The notes beneath the pieces were generated by a model. It was not told the DNA's origin, searched no databases, and worked only from the letters and a program-made list of their open reading frames with translations. Positions 1 through 4,957 of a stretch of 11,432 bases of DNA are shown piece after piece. Where the stretch lies: assembly GCA_002351365.1 (NCBI GenBank), contig DEGE01000013.1:5806-17237 (forward strand), given 5' to 3'. Each line of letters starts with the position of its first letter. The stretch's first letter is position 1. Source of the DNA: Candidatus Saccharibacteria bacterium UBA2834. GTDB lineage: Bacteria > Patescibacteriota > Saccharimonadia > Saccharimonadales > Saccharimonadaceae. A program made the translations under genes and the position numbers.

Positions 1-2
1 GC

Positions 3-452
3 GTTTCCGAGCACACGGCGGACGTAATCAGAACCGGGCTCAAGTCCTTAAGTTTCGTTGATGTCGATGAATATATCGATTATACGGTTACGACAAGTTC
101 TAAGCCCGCGAATGAGGAACCCACTAGCACCGGCGAGGAACCGGTTTTGGCTGCAGCTATGGCTGAGCCCATCGCAGAAGCTGAACAGCCCGTTTCGAAT
201 GAAGAGCCAGTCGCAGAAGAGCCGGCAGCTGAAGAACCGGTCGCAGAGGAGCCGGTGGTAGCAAACGATACTCTGGCAACGGACACTTCCGATCAGGATG
301 CAGAGCCTACGACTGGGGCTGTTATTGACGATGTAGTTGCACCAGAAGAGCCGAAAACAGAGCCCGCCCCGGTAGAGGCTCCGGCTAATGTCGTCTCAGA
401 TGTAAACGACTCTCCAGTGACCGATACAGTCGACGAAGAACCGGCCGAGTAA
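3..452 (+). CDS. C-terminal part of an unidentified protein with a Glu/Pro/Ala-rich acidic tail (5' end outside window)
   Basis: The frame is open from the left edge to the TAA at 450-452, so the true start lies outside the window. The first ~30 residues look folded (HTADVIRTGLKSL, then FVDVDEYIDYTV). The remaining ~115 residues are low-complexity and acidic, with repeated EEPVAEEP/AEEP units at about 197-260, ending in DEEPAE. This tail is probably disordered and solvent-exposed. The pattern 'L..l.F.DVdEyidy' faintly recalls the C-terminal strand region of TrmI-type tRNA m1A58 methyltransferases, but the GHTGFL-like motif expected after it is absent, so I do not name it. An in-frame TTG at 147 could be mistaken for a start, but the open frame continues upstream of it. 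A terminator follows about 30 bases after the stop. Confidence 0.75.
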   Translation, partial: VSEHTADVIRTGLKSLSFVDVDEYIDYTVTTSSKPANEEPTSTGEEPVLAAAMAEPIAEAEQPVSNEEPVAEEPAAEEPVAEEPVVANDTLATDTSDQDAEPTTGAVIDDVVAPEEPKTEPAPVEAPANVVSDVNDSPVTDTVDEEPAE

Positions 453-483
453 GCATTTTCGCACAACAAGTACTTTTCCAGAG

Positions 484-511
484 AGCCACGGGGTTTACTC
501 CGTGGCTTTTT
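484..511 (+). terminator. Rho-independent terminator after the acidic-tail gene
   Basis: An 8-bp perfect stem AGCCACGG (484-491) / CCGTGGCT (500-507) with an 8-base loop runs straight into a T tract (507-511). It lies 32 bases after the stop at 452 and isolates the glycosyltransferase pair from upstream transcription. Confidence 0.92.
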
Positions 512-538
512 CATGGCATAATAATATTAGTTAAGGAG

Positions 539-544
539 TATAAT
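539..544 (+). promoter_or_regulatory. -10 box of the glycosyltransferase gene, predicting a leaderless mRNA
   Basis: A perfect TATAAT lies 7 bases before the ATG at 552, so transcription should begin at or one base before the start codon. An AAGGAG (533-538) sits upstream of the -10 box. It resembles a Shine-Dalgarno but would be outside the transcript if this box is used, and it is 13 bases from the ATG. No good -35 is visible. The terminator just upstream (484-511) supports a new promoter here. Confidence 0.65.
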
Positions 545-551
545 TATAGTA

Positions 552-1535
552 ATGAGTAAGAAAATTTCCTTTGTAGTGCCGATTTATAACGAAGTCGACG
601 CTTTTGATGGCTTTTATCACAAAATGCTCCTTCCAGAACTAGAAAAGCTCAAATACGACTACGAATTAATTCTAGTTGATGACGGCAGCAAAGACGGTAG
701 CCTCGAGATGATCCAGAAAATCGCCGAGGCAGACAAGCATGTAAAAGTTCTGCGCTTCTCGCGTAACTTTGGTAAAGAAGTGGCCCTGACGGCGGGTATT
801 CGCGAAGCCGTTGGTGATGCTGTGATGACTATGGATGCTGATGGCCAACAACCGCCAAAACTTATTCCGGAATTTATTCAAAAATGGGAAGACGGCGCCG
901 AAATCGTAATTGGTGTACGTGGTCGTTTCGAGAAGCATGGTCTAATTGCTAAAATGGGATCAAAATTATTCTATAAAATTCTAGGCGCAATGGGCGTAAA
1001 AGACACTGTTCCAGGTAGCACAGATTTTCGCTTGATTGACCGTTGTGTGGCAGATGAATACAACAAGCTAACCGAACATGGTCGAATTACACGTGGGCTA
1101 ATGGACTGGTTGGGTTTCCGTAAAGAATATATCGACTATATCTACGGCAATCGCCTTGCTGGAAAACCGAGCTATAATTTCAAAAAATTGTTCGGACTGG
1201 CAATTGATAGTTTTATCTCGCTAAGCACTACCCCGTTGATGATTTTTGGCTTCGTTGGCGCGTTCATTACTATCGCTTCATTTATACTGGGGCTTTTCGT
1301 AATTATCGAAGAATTCATGATGGGCGATCCGATAGGACTAAAGTGGACCGGACCGACTTGCCTCAGTATCTTCATTGCGTTCCTGGTCGGCCTATTGATG
1401 ATTTCGCAGGCAATTTCCGCTCTTTATATTTCTCATATTCATGCGGAAACCCAAGGTAGGCCACTATATATTATCGATCGCAAGCAATCAAGGAACTTAA
1501 ATGAAAGAAAAGATTCAAAAAATTCGACAAAATAA
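552..1535 (+). CDS. Polyprenyl-phosphate glycosyltransferase, GT2 family (GtrB/DPM1/ArnC-like)
   Basis: The 327-aa protein is a GT-A fold inverting glycosyltransferase expected to move a sugar from a nucleotide donor onto undecaprenyl phosphate at the cytoplasmic face of the membrane. Visible motifs are the N-terminal FVVPIYNE (7-14), VDDGSKDGS (42-50) for nucleotide binding, the metal-binding DAD (95-97) followed by GQQPP, and GSTDFRLIDR (155-164). Next come R201..GKPSYNFKKL, matching the R-x-x-G-x-S-x-Y signature of this family, and two C-terminal membrane helices at about 228-251 and 271-294. HAETQGRPLY (297-306) matches the usual C-terminal 'RPxY' segment. Length is typical for GtrB-like enzymes. 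The last 35 bases overlap the start of the GtrA gene, which fits the usual GtrB-GtrA pairing in which the lipid-linked sugar is made and then flipped. The sugar and the final acceptor cannot be told from sequence. Confidence 0.93.
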   Translation: MSKKISFVVPIYNEVDAFDGFYHKMLLPELEKLKYDYELILVDDGSKDGSLEMIQKIAEADKHVKVLRFSRNFGKEVALTAGIREAVGDAVMTMDADGQQPPKLIPEFIQKWEDGAEIVIGVRGRFEKHGLIAKMGSKLFYKILGAMGVKDTVPGSTDFRLIDRCVADEYNKLTEHGRITRGLMDWLGFRKEYIDYIYGNRLAGKPSYNFKKLFGLAIDSFISLSTTPLMIFGFVGAFITIASFILGLFVIIEEFMMGDPIGLKWTGPTCLSIFIAFLVGLLMISQAISALYISHIHAETQGRPLYIIDRKQSRNLNERKDSKNSTK

Positions 1536-1980
1536 ATTAGTCCAAAAACATAAAGCAAAAATTAAATTCGTTCTGGTGGGCGGGACGAACTTTTTGCTCG
1601 ACTTGGGTATTTATACTCTTCTGGCAAACGTATTGGGATGGAATCAGATTGTTGCAAATATCATATCTGTGACCATTTCGATGATTTTCAGTTTTTACAT
1701 GAATTACACGTTTGTATGGCGCTCACAGAAAAATCTTTTCGAGACCGTAGCAGGATTCTTCGTTGTATCGATGTTCTCAAATTACGTCGTGCAAAACCTC
1801 GTAATCTTAATAGTGAGCGCGATTATCGGCGAAGGAAACATTCAGAATGTCGTCTGTAAATGTTGCGCTTCCGGCGTCGGCATGATTACGAATTACTTCG
1901 GATACAAAATTGTCTTCACTAGCGACAAAGTCACAAATCTACTCAAAAAGATCCAGAAGAAGTTTAAGAAGAAGAAATAA
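1501..1980 (+). CDS. GtrA-family membrane protein (putative lipid-linked sugar flippase)
   Basis: The 159-aa protein has four predicted membrane helices at about 22-43, 48-72, 83-109 and 115-139, a basic N-terminus and a very lysine-rich C-terminus (KKIQKKFKKKK). The family hallmarks are seen: FVLVGGTNFLLDLGIY (23-38), SFYMNYTFVW (64-73) and TNYFGYKIVF (130-139). GtrA proteins work with GtrB-type transferases and are thought to move polyprenyl-phosphate-sugar across the membrane for later glycan or lipid modification. The ATG at 1501 was chosen because AAGGA (1490-1494) precedes it by 6 bases and the reading frame overlaps the end of the glycosyltransferase gene, suggesting translational coupling. 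The stop is followed after one base by the stop of a convergent gene, with no clear terminator between them. Confidence 0.9.
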   Translation: MKEKIQKIRQNKLVQKHKAKIKFVLVGGTNFLLDLGIYTLLANVLGWNQIVANIISVTISMIFSFYMNYTFVWRSQKNLFETVAGFFVVSMFSNYVVQNLVILIVSAIIGEGNIQNVVCKCCASGVGMITNYFGYKIVFTSDKVTNLLKKIQKKFKKKK

Positions 1981-1981
1981 T

Positions 1982-3409
1982 TTATTTTGCGCCGTCATGC
2001 TTTAGAACGATGCCGACGGTACGGAATAAAATTGTAATATCCATACCTGGAGTCCAGTTTTGCACATAATAAACATCCAATGAACGTCGTTCATTGAATG
2101 AAATGTTGCGACGACCAGAAACTTGCGCGAGGCCCGTAATACCAGATTTCACTGAAAGAATCAGACCACGATCACCATAATTCTTGAGTTCGTGTGGCTG
2201 TAATGCACGTGGGCCAACTAAAGATAAGTCACCTTTCACAACATTAATTAGTTGTGGCAGCTCATCCAATGAGGTTTTACGCAGGAAACGACCGAATTTT
2301 GTGTAGCGTGGGTCGTTTTTGAGATAATCGCCCTGTGCGCGGTATTTTGTGGCTAGTTCTGGTTTGCCCATTTTTTCGAAAGCCTCTTCCGGAGTAAGGC
2401 CGTTATATTCTGGCTTAATGCTGCGGAATTTTAAGAGCGCAAATTGGCGATTGAAACGCGTAAGTCGCGTGTCGCGATAAATGGCCGGCGCATGCGGATC
2501 GAAAATTTTTTGCAGAATATAGATGACTAACATAAATGGCGAAGCTACGATTGCGCCCAGTGTACCAAAGAATAAATCAAAGATTCGTTTATAAATGCGG
2601 GCTCCACCCATTAGTGGCGTAGTGTTAATCAGCATAATTGGCACGCCAGCCACGAAATCAACTTTGCCGCTCAGCGTGATAATTGAGTTATCTGATGGAG
2701 AATAATAGTAATAGATGTGATGGTCGATTGCCTTTTTGTTGACTAACTCCAAATCTTTGTTGCCAGTTTGGATGATTGCGTCTGGACGAAGGCGACGAAT
2801 TGCCTCATCTACATCATCATATTGACGCTTTTTCCATTCGTCTGGGATATAGGCATCCTTCGCCACGGCGCCAACAGCCTTAAAACCACTTTCCGGCGAG
2901 ATGCCCATTAAGAGCTGTCGCGTGTTATCGTTATTGCCGACAATCAGAACGCGCAGCAATGAACGATCGGCGCGACGATATAGCATCTTGCGACAAAATG
3001 AAATCAATGATCGCATGACGACTAGAGAAATGAAGCAGAAAATACCAGCATAAATTGCAATTGTGCGAACCGGGAAAAGCGAGTTGCGCCCATCTGCATG
3101 AACAAAATAGTCATACGAGATAATCGCCATTATGCCAACGGCGGAAGCTAGCGCTAGTCGCCAGCCCGTCAAAATGCGATGGGAGATAATGTTGCGATTA
3201 TAGAGTCCCATCGATGCTAGGACAACAAACCACATAGGCAACAAATATAGGGCGATTGCGACAAAGGATTGAATTTCGGACTCAAAAAAGAAAGGACGTG
3301 AATCGATGTGCACACGAAAATAATAAGCAAAGGCAAAAGCAAAAATAATCGCAAATGCATCGCCCACGACTAATGCGACTCGATATAGTAGGCCGGGCTC
3401 TTTTTTCAT
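1982..3409 (-). CDS. Polyprenyl glycosylphosphotransferase (WbaP/PssY-like initiating sugar transferase)
   Basis: The 475-aa protein starts lipid-linked glycan synthesis by moving a sugar-1-phosphate from a UDP-sugar to undecaprenyl phosphate. Four N-terminal membrane helices lie at about 9-31, 47-69, 82-104 and 115-137. A CoA-binding-like (Rossmann-type) domain follows at about 150-265 (starts RVLIVGNN). The C-terminal catalytic domain (about 270-470) has the re-entrant helix RIYKRIFDLFFG with a proline at 291, then KFRS (327-330), DPRYTKFGRFLRKTSLDELP (366-385), the D382/E383 pair, the loop LSLVGPRAL (395-403), and SGITGLAQVSGR (422-433). This is the full-length architecture of the large (non-truncated) enzyme class. 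It is convergent with the GtrA gene. Its own promoter lies 7 bases upstream of the ATG. It probably works with the neighbouring GT2/GtrA genes in envelope glycan assembly, but the sugar specificity is not evident. Confidence 0.93.
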   Translation of the reverse strand: MKKEPGLLYRVALVVGDAFAIIFAFAFAYYFRVHIDSRPFFFESEIQSFVAIALYLLPMWFVVLASMGLYNRNIISHRILTGWRLALASAVGIMAIISYDYFVHADGRNSLFPVRTIAIYAGIFCFISLVVMRSLISFCRKMLYRRADRSLLRVLIVGNNDNTRQLLMGISPESGFKAVGAVAKDAYIPDEWKKRQYDDVDEAIRRLRPDAIIQTGNKDLELVNKKAIDHHIYYYYSPSDNSIITLSGKVDFVAGVPIMLINTTPLMGGARIYKRIFDLFFGTLGAIVASPFMLVIYILQKIFDPHAPAIYRDTRLTRFNRQFALLKFRSIKPEYNGLTPEEAFEKMGKPELATKYRAQGDYLKNDPRYTKFGRFLRKTSLDELPQLINVVKGDLSLVGPRALQPHELKNYGDRGLILSVKSGITGLAQVSGRRNISFNERRSLDVYYVQNWTPGMDITILFRTVGIVLKHDGAK

Positions 3410-3416
3410 TGCTCAG

Positions 3417-3425
3417 ATTATACCA
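3417..3425 (-). promoter_or_regulatory. Extended -10 promoter of the sugar-transferase gene (leaderless)
   Basis: On the minus strand TGG-TATAAT (box at 3417-3422, TGn at 3423-3425) ends 7 bases before the ATG at 3409. The predicted transcript start falls at or next to the start codon. No Shine-Dalgarno is present between box and ATG. A -35 is not convincing, which fits an extended -10 promoter. Confidence 0.75.
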
Positions 3426-3459
3426 TGATATTAGCGTTTAATAAAGTCGCGCTCCCCTG

Positions 3460-3858
3460 TTATTGCAGTCGAATCCCTAAGATTTTGGCAGCCTTTTTTA
3501 GCGTCACAATTTGCTCGTTGACGGATTTATGTGTTAGGGATAGGTCTGATTCCGAAATTTCAGGATTTTCGCGTTCTGCGGCCTCCTGTGCATTCAGGGA
3601 AGCAATTTTTCGACGGAATAGCCTTGCGACATCTGAATTATCTTCTAGGCCAACTACCCGAAGCGAGCGTGCCTCGCGTGGGCGTTTTTCTAGAAATCCT
3701 GCCTCGACGCAATTATCTATACGTTGCGCAACGGATGCGATAGAGTTCAGCCCTAACGCATCGGCAATTTCGCGGTAAGTCGGTGAAGTATTATGGTCAT
3801 CAGTAAACTGATCAATATAATCTAATAACTCTTTTTGCTTTCGGGTTGGAGTTGCCAT
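3460..3858 (-). CDS. LexA-like winged-helix DNA-binding protein lacking the S24 protease domain
   Basis: Residues 1-69 of this 132-aa protein match the LexA N-terminal DNA-binding domain: an opening TRKQKELLDYI, the SPTYREIADALGL segment (25-37) and an SIASVAQRI recognition-helix region (39-47). The wing follows as EAGFLEKRPREARSLRVV (52-69). LexA is normally about 200-240 aa with a C-terminal peptidase S24 domain carrying the cleavage site and a Ser/Lys dyad. None of that is here. The remaining 60 residues are mostly charged and helical (LFRRKIASLNAQEAAERE, then NEQIVTLKKAAKILGIRLQ) and may dimerise. So it is probably a small repressor or regulator that cannot self-cleave in an SOS response. 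The ATG at 3858 is chosen because an extended -10 box lies 6 bases upstream. Its targets are unknown, and I see no clear LexA-type operator in the window. Confidence 0.85.
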   Translation of the reverse strand: MATPTRKQKELLDYIDQFTDDHNTSPTYREIADALGLNSIASVAQRIDNCVEAGFLEKRPREARSLRVVGLEDNSDVARLFRRKIASLNAQEAAERENPEISESDLSLTHKSVNEQIVTLKKAAKILGIRLQ

Positions 3859-3864
3859 ATCTAT

Positions 3865-3873
3865 ATTTTAGCA
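3865..3873 (-). promoter_or_regulatory. Extended -10 promoter of the LexA-like gene (leaderless)
   Basis: On the minus strand TGC-TAAAAT (box at 3865-3870, TGn at 3871-3873) ends 6 bases before the ATG, placing the predicted +1 on the A of the start codon. No Shine-Dalgarno lies between. The terminator of the preceding gene ends 12 bases upstream, so an independent promoter is needed. Confidence 0.7.
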
Positions 3874-3884
3874 AATAGAAGGAG

Positions 3885-3911
3885 AAAAAGATGACCCCTC
3901 GCGAGGTCATC
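3885..3911 (-). terminator. Rho-independent terminator of the 68-aa small-protein gene
   Basis: Read on the minus strand, GATGACC (3905-3911) pairs with GGTCATC (3890-3896) around an 8-base loop and is followed by TTTTT (3889-3885). It sits 22 bases past the stop of the 68-aa gene and just before the promoter of the LexA-like gene. Confidence 0.88.
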
Positions 3912-3933
3912 TTAAGAACACTTAAAGTAACCC

Positions 3934-4140
3934 TTATTTCTTGCGAGAAACAGTCAAGAAACCGTTGCGTGGGTTTTCGTTAACTTCGCGATCTGCTGGA
4001 AGGTCACATGGAGTGCCTTTAGCATTCTTTGCAGTCTTGGTGAAGAAATAAATAGTCTGTTGCTTGCCGCCACGAAGGGTAACTTCGGACTTGTGAAGAT
4101 AGTACTTGACGCCCTTTGAGTTGGTGTGTTCGTAAGCCAT
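3934..4140 (-). CDS. Conserved small protein of unknown function (68 aa)
   Basis: The small basic protein begins MAYEHTNSKGVKYYLHKSEV, continues LRGGKQQTIYFFTK (22-35), and ends with NPRNGFLTVSRKK. It has no signal peptide or membrane helix. The beta-rich pattern (VKYYLHKSEVTLR, QTIYFFTK) suggests a compact beta-sheet fold. From memory it resembles short uncharacterised proteins common in Saccharibacteria and other Patescibacteria, but I know no function. A single Cys (45) sits in GTPCDLPAD. Evidence that it is a real, well-expressed gene is unusually strong: a TTGACA-17-TAAGAT promoter, the Shine-Dalgarno AAGGAGGA (4151-4158) ten bases before the ATG, and its own terminator. It is therefore a one-gene transcription unit with the best conventional signals in the window. 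Confidence 0.9.
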   Translation of the reverse strand: MAYEHTNSKGVKYYLHKSEVTLRGGKQQTIYFFTKTAKNAKGTPCDLPADREVNENPRNGFLTVSRKK

Positions 4141-4172
4141 TTTAAGCTTTTCCTCCTTAATATTATGTTTTC

Positions 4173-4201
4173 ATCTTATGACCCCTAAGAAAGATTGTCA
4201 A
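4173..4201 (-). promoter_or_regulatory. Sigma-70-type promoter of the 68-aa gene
   Basis: On the minus strand a perfect -35 TTGACA (4196-4201) and a -10 TAAGAT (4173-4178) are separated by exactly 17 bases. The predicted start is near 4166, giving a leader of about 25 bases that contains the Shine-Dalgarno AAGGAGGA. This is the only promoter here with both consensus elements and a normal leader. Confidence 0.88.
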
Positions 4202-4206
4202 GGGGT
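4181..4206. repeat. Inverted repeat ACCCCT-N14-AGGGGT around the -35 of the 68-aa gene
   Basis: ACCCCT (4181-4186) and AGGGGT (4201-4206) are perfect 6-bp inverted arms with 20-base centre-to-centre spacing, roughly two helical turns. One arm overlaps the last base of the -35 box and the other lies in the spacer. It may be a repressor or activator site, since no T tract follows it. Chance is possible for 6-bp arms. Confidence 0.4.
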
Positions 4207-4218
4207 TTACGGTGTTCT

Positions 4219-4935
4219 CTATCGGGTATGTTCAGCTATAAATATTAGTATCTTATAACCAAACCAAATGATAATGCGAATTAGGATGAGAAGTATAAGA
4301 ATGGCGCAGGCCAATATGGCAAAACCAGAGGCGCAAGGATACCAATAAGGCGAGGCAAACTCATACTCATAAAGTTCAGCAGATGGAATCTGCGCAATAA
4401 TTTGGCTCTGCAATTCCTCGCTTGACGGGAATTTAGCCAGCTCATCCTGCCAACAATTAATGTAACGCGGGTCTGGGTAGGCCCAACCGTAGCGTTTCCC
4501 CTGAGCATCACAAATGTCTGCTACCTGGCGGTAAATATTGCCGTTTGGATTAGTAACGTAATTATCTGCCTCATTTTGTGCCTTCGTAAGCACTTCGTTG
4601 GCCTTGCGATAATACGAATTAGCTAACACGATACGTCCGGTGCCAAATCGAATATGCTCCACTCCATTCTCTTCATAAGCATCAATGGTAATGTGTTTAG
4701 TCGTAAACTCTTTAAGCTTATTGAGGCTGGCGATAATTTCATCATCCGTAGCGTCTTCTCTGGCATCGGTATCCAGAACATCTTGGCGCAGCTTTGTCAT
4801 CTCAATGTGATCGAGGCGCAATAAAGTAGCCGAAACGAATATCATCAAAATTAATATCAGAATCAGTTTCCAATTTTTGACCTGAAAAATCCTAGCTAAT
4901 AGCGAACGCGGCTTTTTCTTCTTCACGCCACCCAT
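4219..4935 (-). CDS. Two-helix membrane protein with an extracytoplasmic domain (unknown function)
   Basis: The 238-aa protein has a very basic N-terminus (KKKKPR), a membrane helix at about 23-39, a soluble region of about 160 residues (40-202), and a long second helix at about 203-230. By the positive-inside rule the middle domain is outside. It begins with a charged helical stretch (LDHIEMTKLRQDVLDTD), continues with SYYRKANEVLTKAQNEAD (107-124), and holds a likely disulfide pair C142/C161. It ends in FASPYWYPCASG just before the second helix. The overall plan (helix, LRxxVxxxD segment, Cys-containing domain, FASPxWxP, helix) resembles an uncharacterised membrane family I recall from Saccharibacteria; no function is known to me. 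It starts 22 bases after the giant surface-protein gene, with no terminator between, so co-transcription is likely. No Shine-Dalgarno precedes the ATG. A TAAAAT box inside the gap may give it a separate near-leaderless transcript. Confidence 0.85.
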   Translation of the reverse strand: MGGVKKKKPRSLLARIFQVKNWKLILILILMIFVSATLLRLDHIEMTKLRQDVLDTDAREDATDDEIIASLNKLKEFTTKHITIDAYEENGVEHIRFGTGRIVLANSYYRKANEVLTKAQNEADNYVTNPNGNIYRQVADICDAQGKRYGWAYPDPRYINCWQDELAKFPSSEELQSQIIAQIPSAELYEYEFASPYWYPCASGFAILACAILILLILIRIIIWFGYKILIFIAEHTR

Positions 4936-4946
4936 AACTAATATTT

Positions 4947-4955
4947 ATTTTAACA
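4947..4955 (-). promoter_or_regulatory. Possible extended -10 promoter for the 238-aa membrane protein
   Basis: On the minus strand TGT-TAAAAT (box 4947-4952, TGn 4953-4955) lies 11 bases before the ATG at 4935, inside the 22-base gap after the giant gene. If used, the leader would be only ~4-5 bases. It matches the TGn-TAWAAT style seen upstream of 3409 and 3858 but is spaced less tightly, and the AT-rich gap makes a chance match more likely. Confidence 0.4.
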
Positions 4956-4957
4956 CA

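Noticed and set aside
58..261. 67-codon plus-strand open frame near the left edge
   Set aside because: It overlaps in another frame the continuous acidic-tail frame, which runs from the window edge to a stop followed by a terminator.
533..538. AAGGAG as the ribosome binding site of the GT2 gene
   Set aside because: It is 13 bases from the ATG and upstream of a perfect TATAAT placed 7 bases before the ATG, so it is probably not in the main transcript. It is not fully excluded if an upstream promoter is used.
1976..1988. AAATAA-T-TTATTT palindrome between the convergent stops as a bidirectional terminator
   Set aside because: The stem is six A-T pairs with a one-base loop and cannot form a stable hairpin; it arises from two facing TAA stops in AT-rich sequence.
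3425..3778. 117-codon plus-strand open frame opposite the LexA-like gene
   Set aside because: The antisense LexA-like frame has recognisable domain sequence and a promoter; this frame is Arg/Ser-rich with no known features.
4181..4206. ACCCCT/AGGGGT hairpin as a terminator for the 238-aa gene
   Set aside because: The loop is 14 bases, the stem only 6, and no T tract follows on either strand; it overlaps the next gene's -35 instead.
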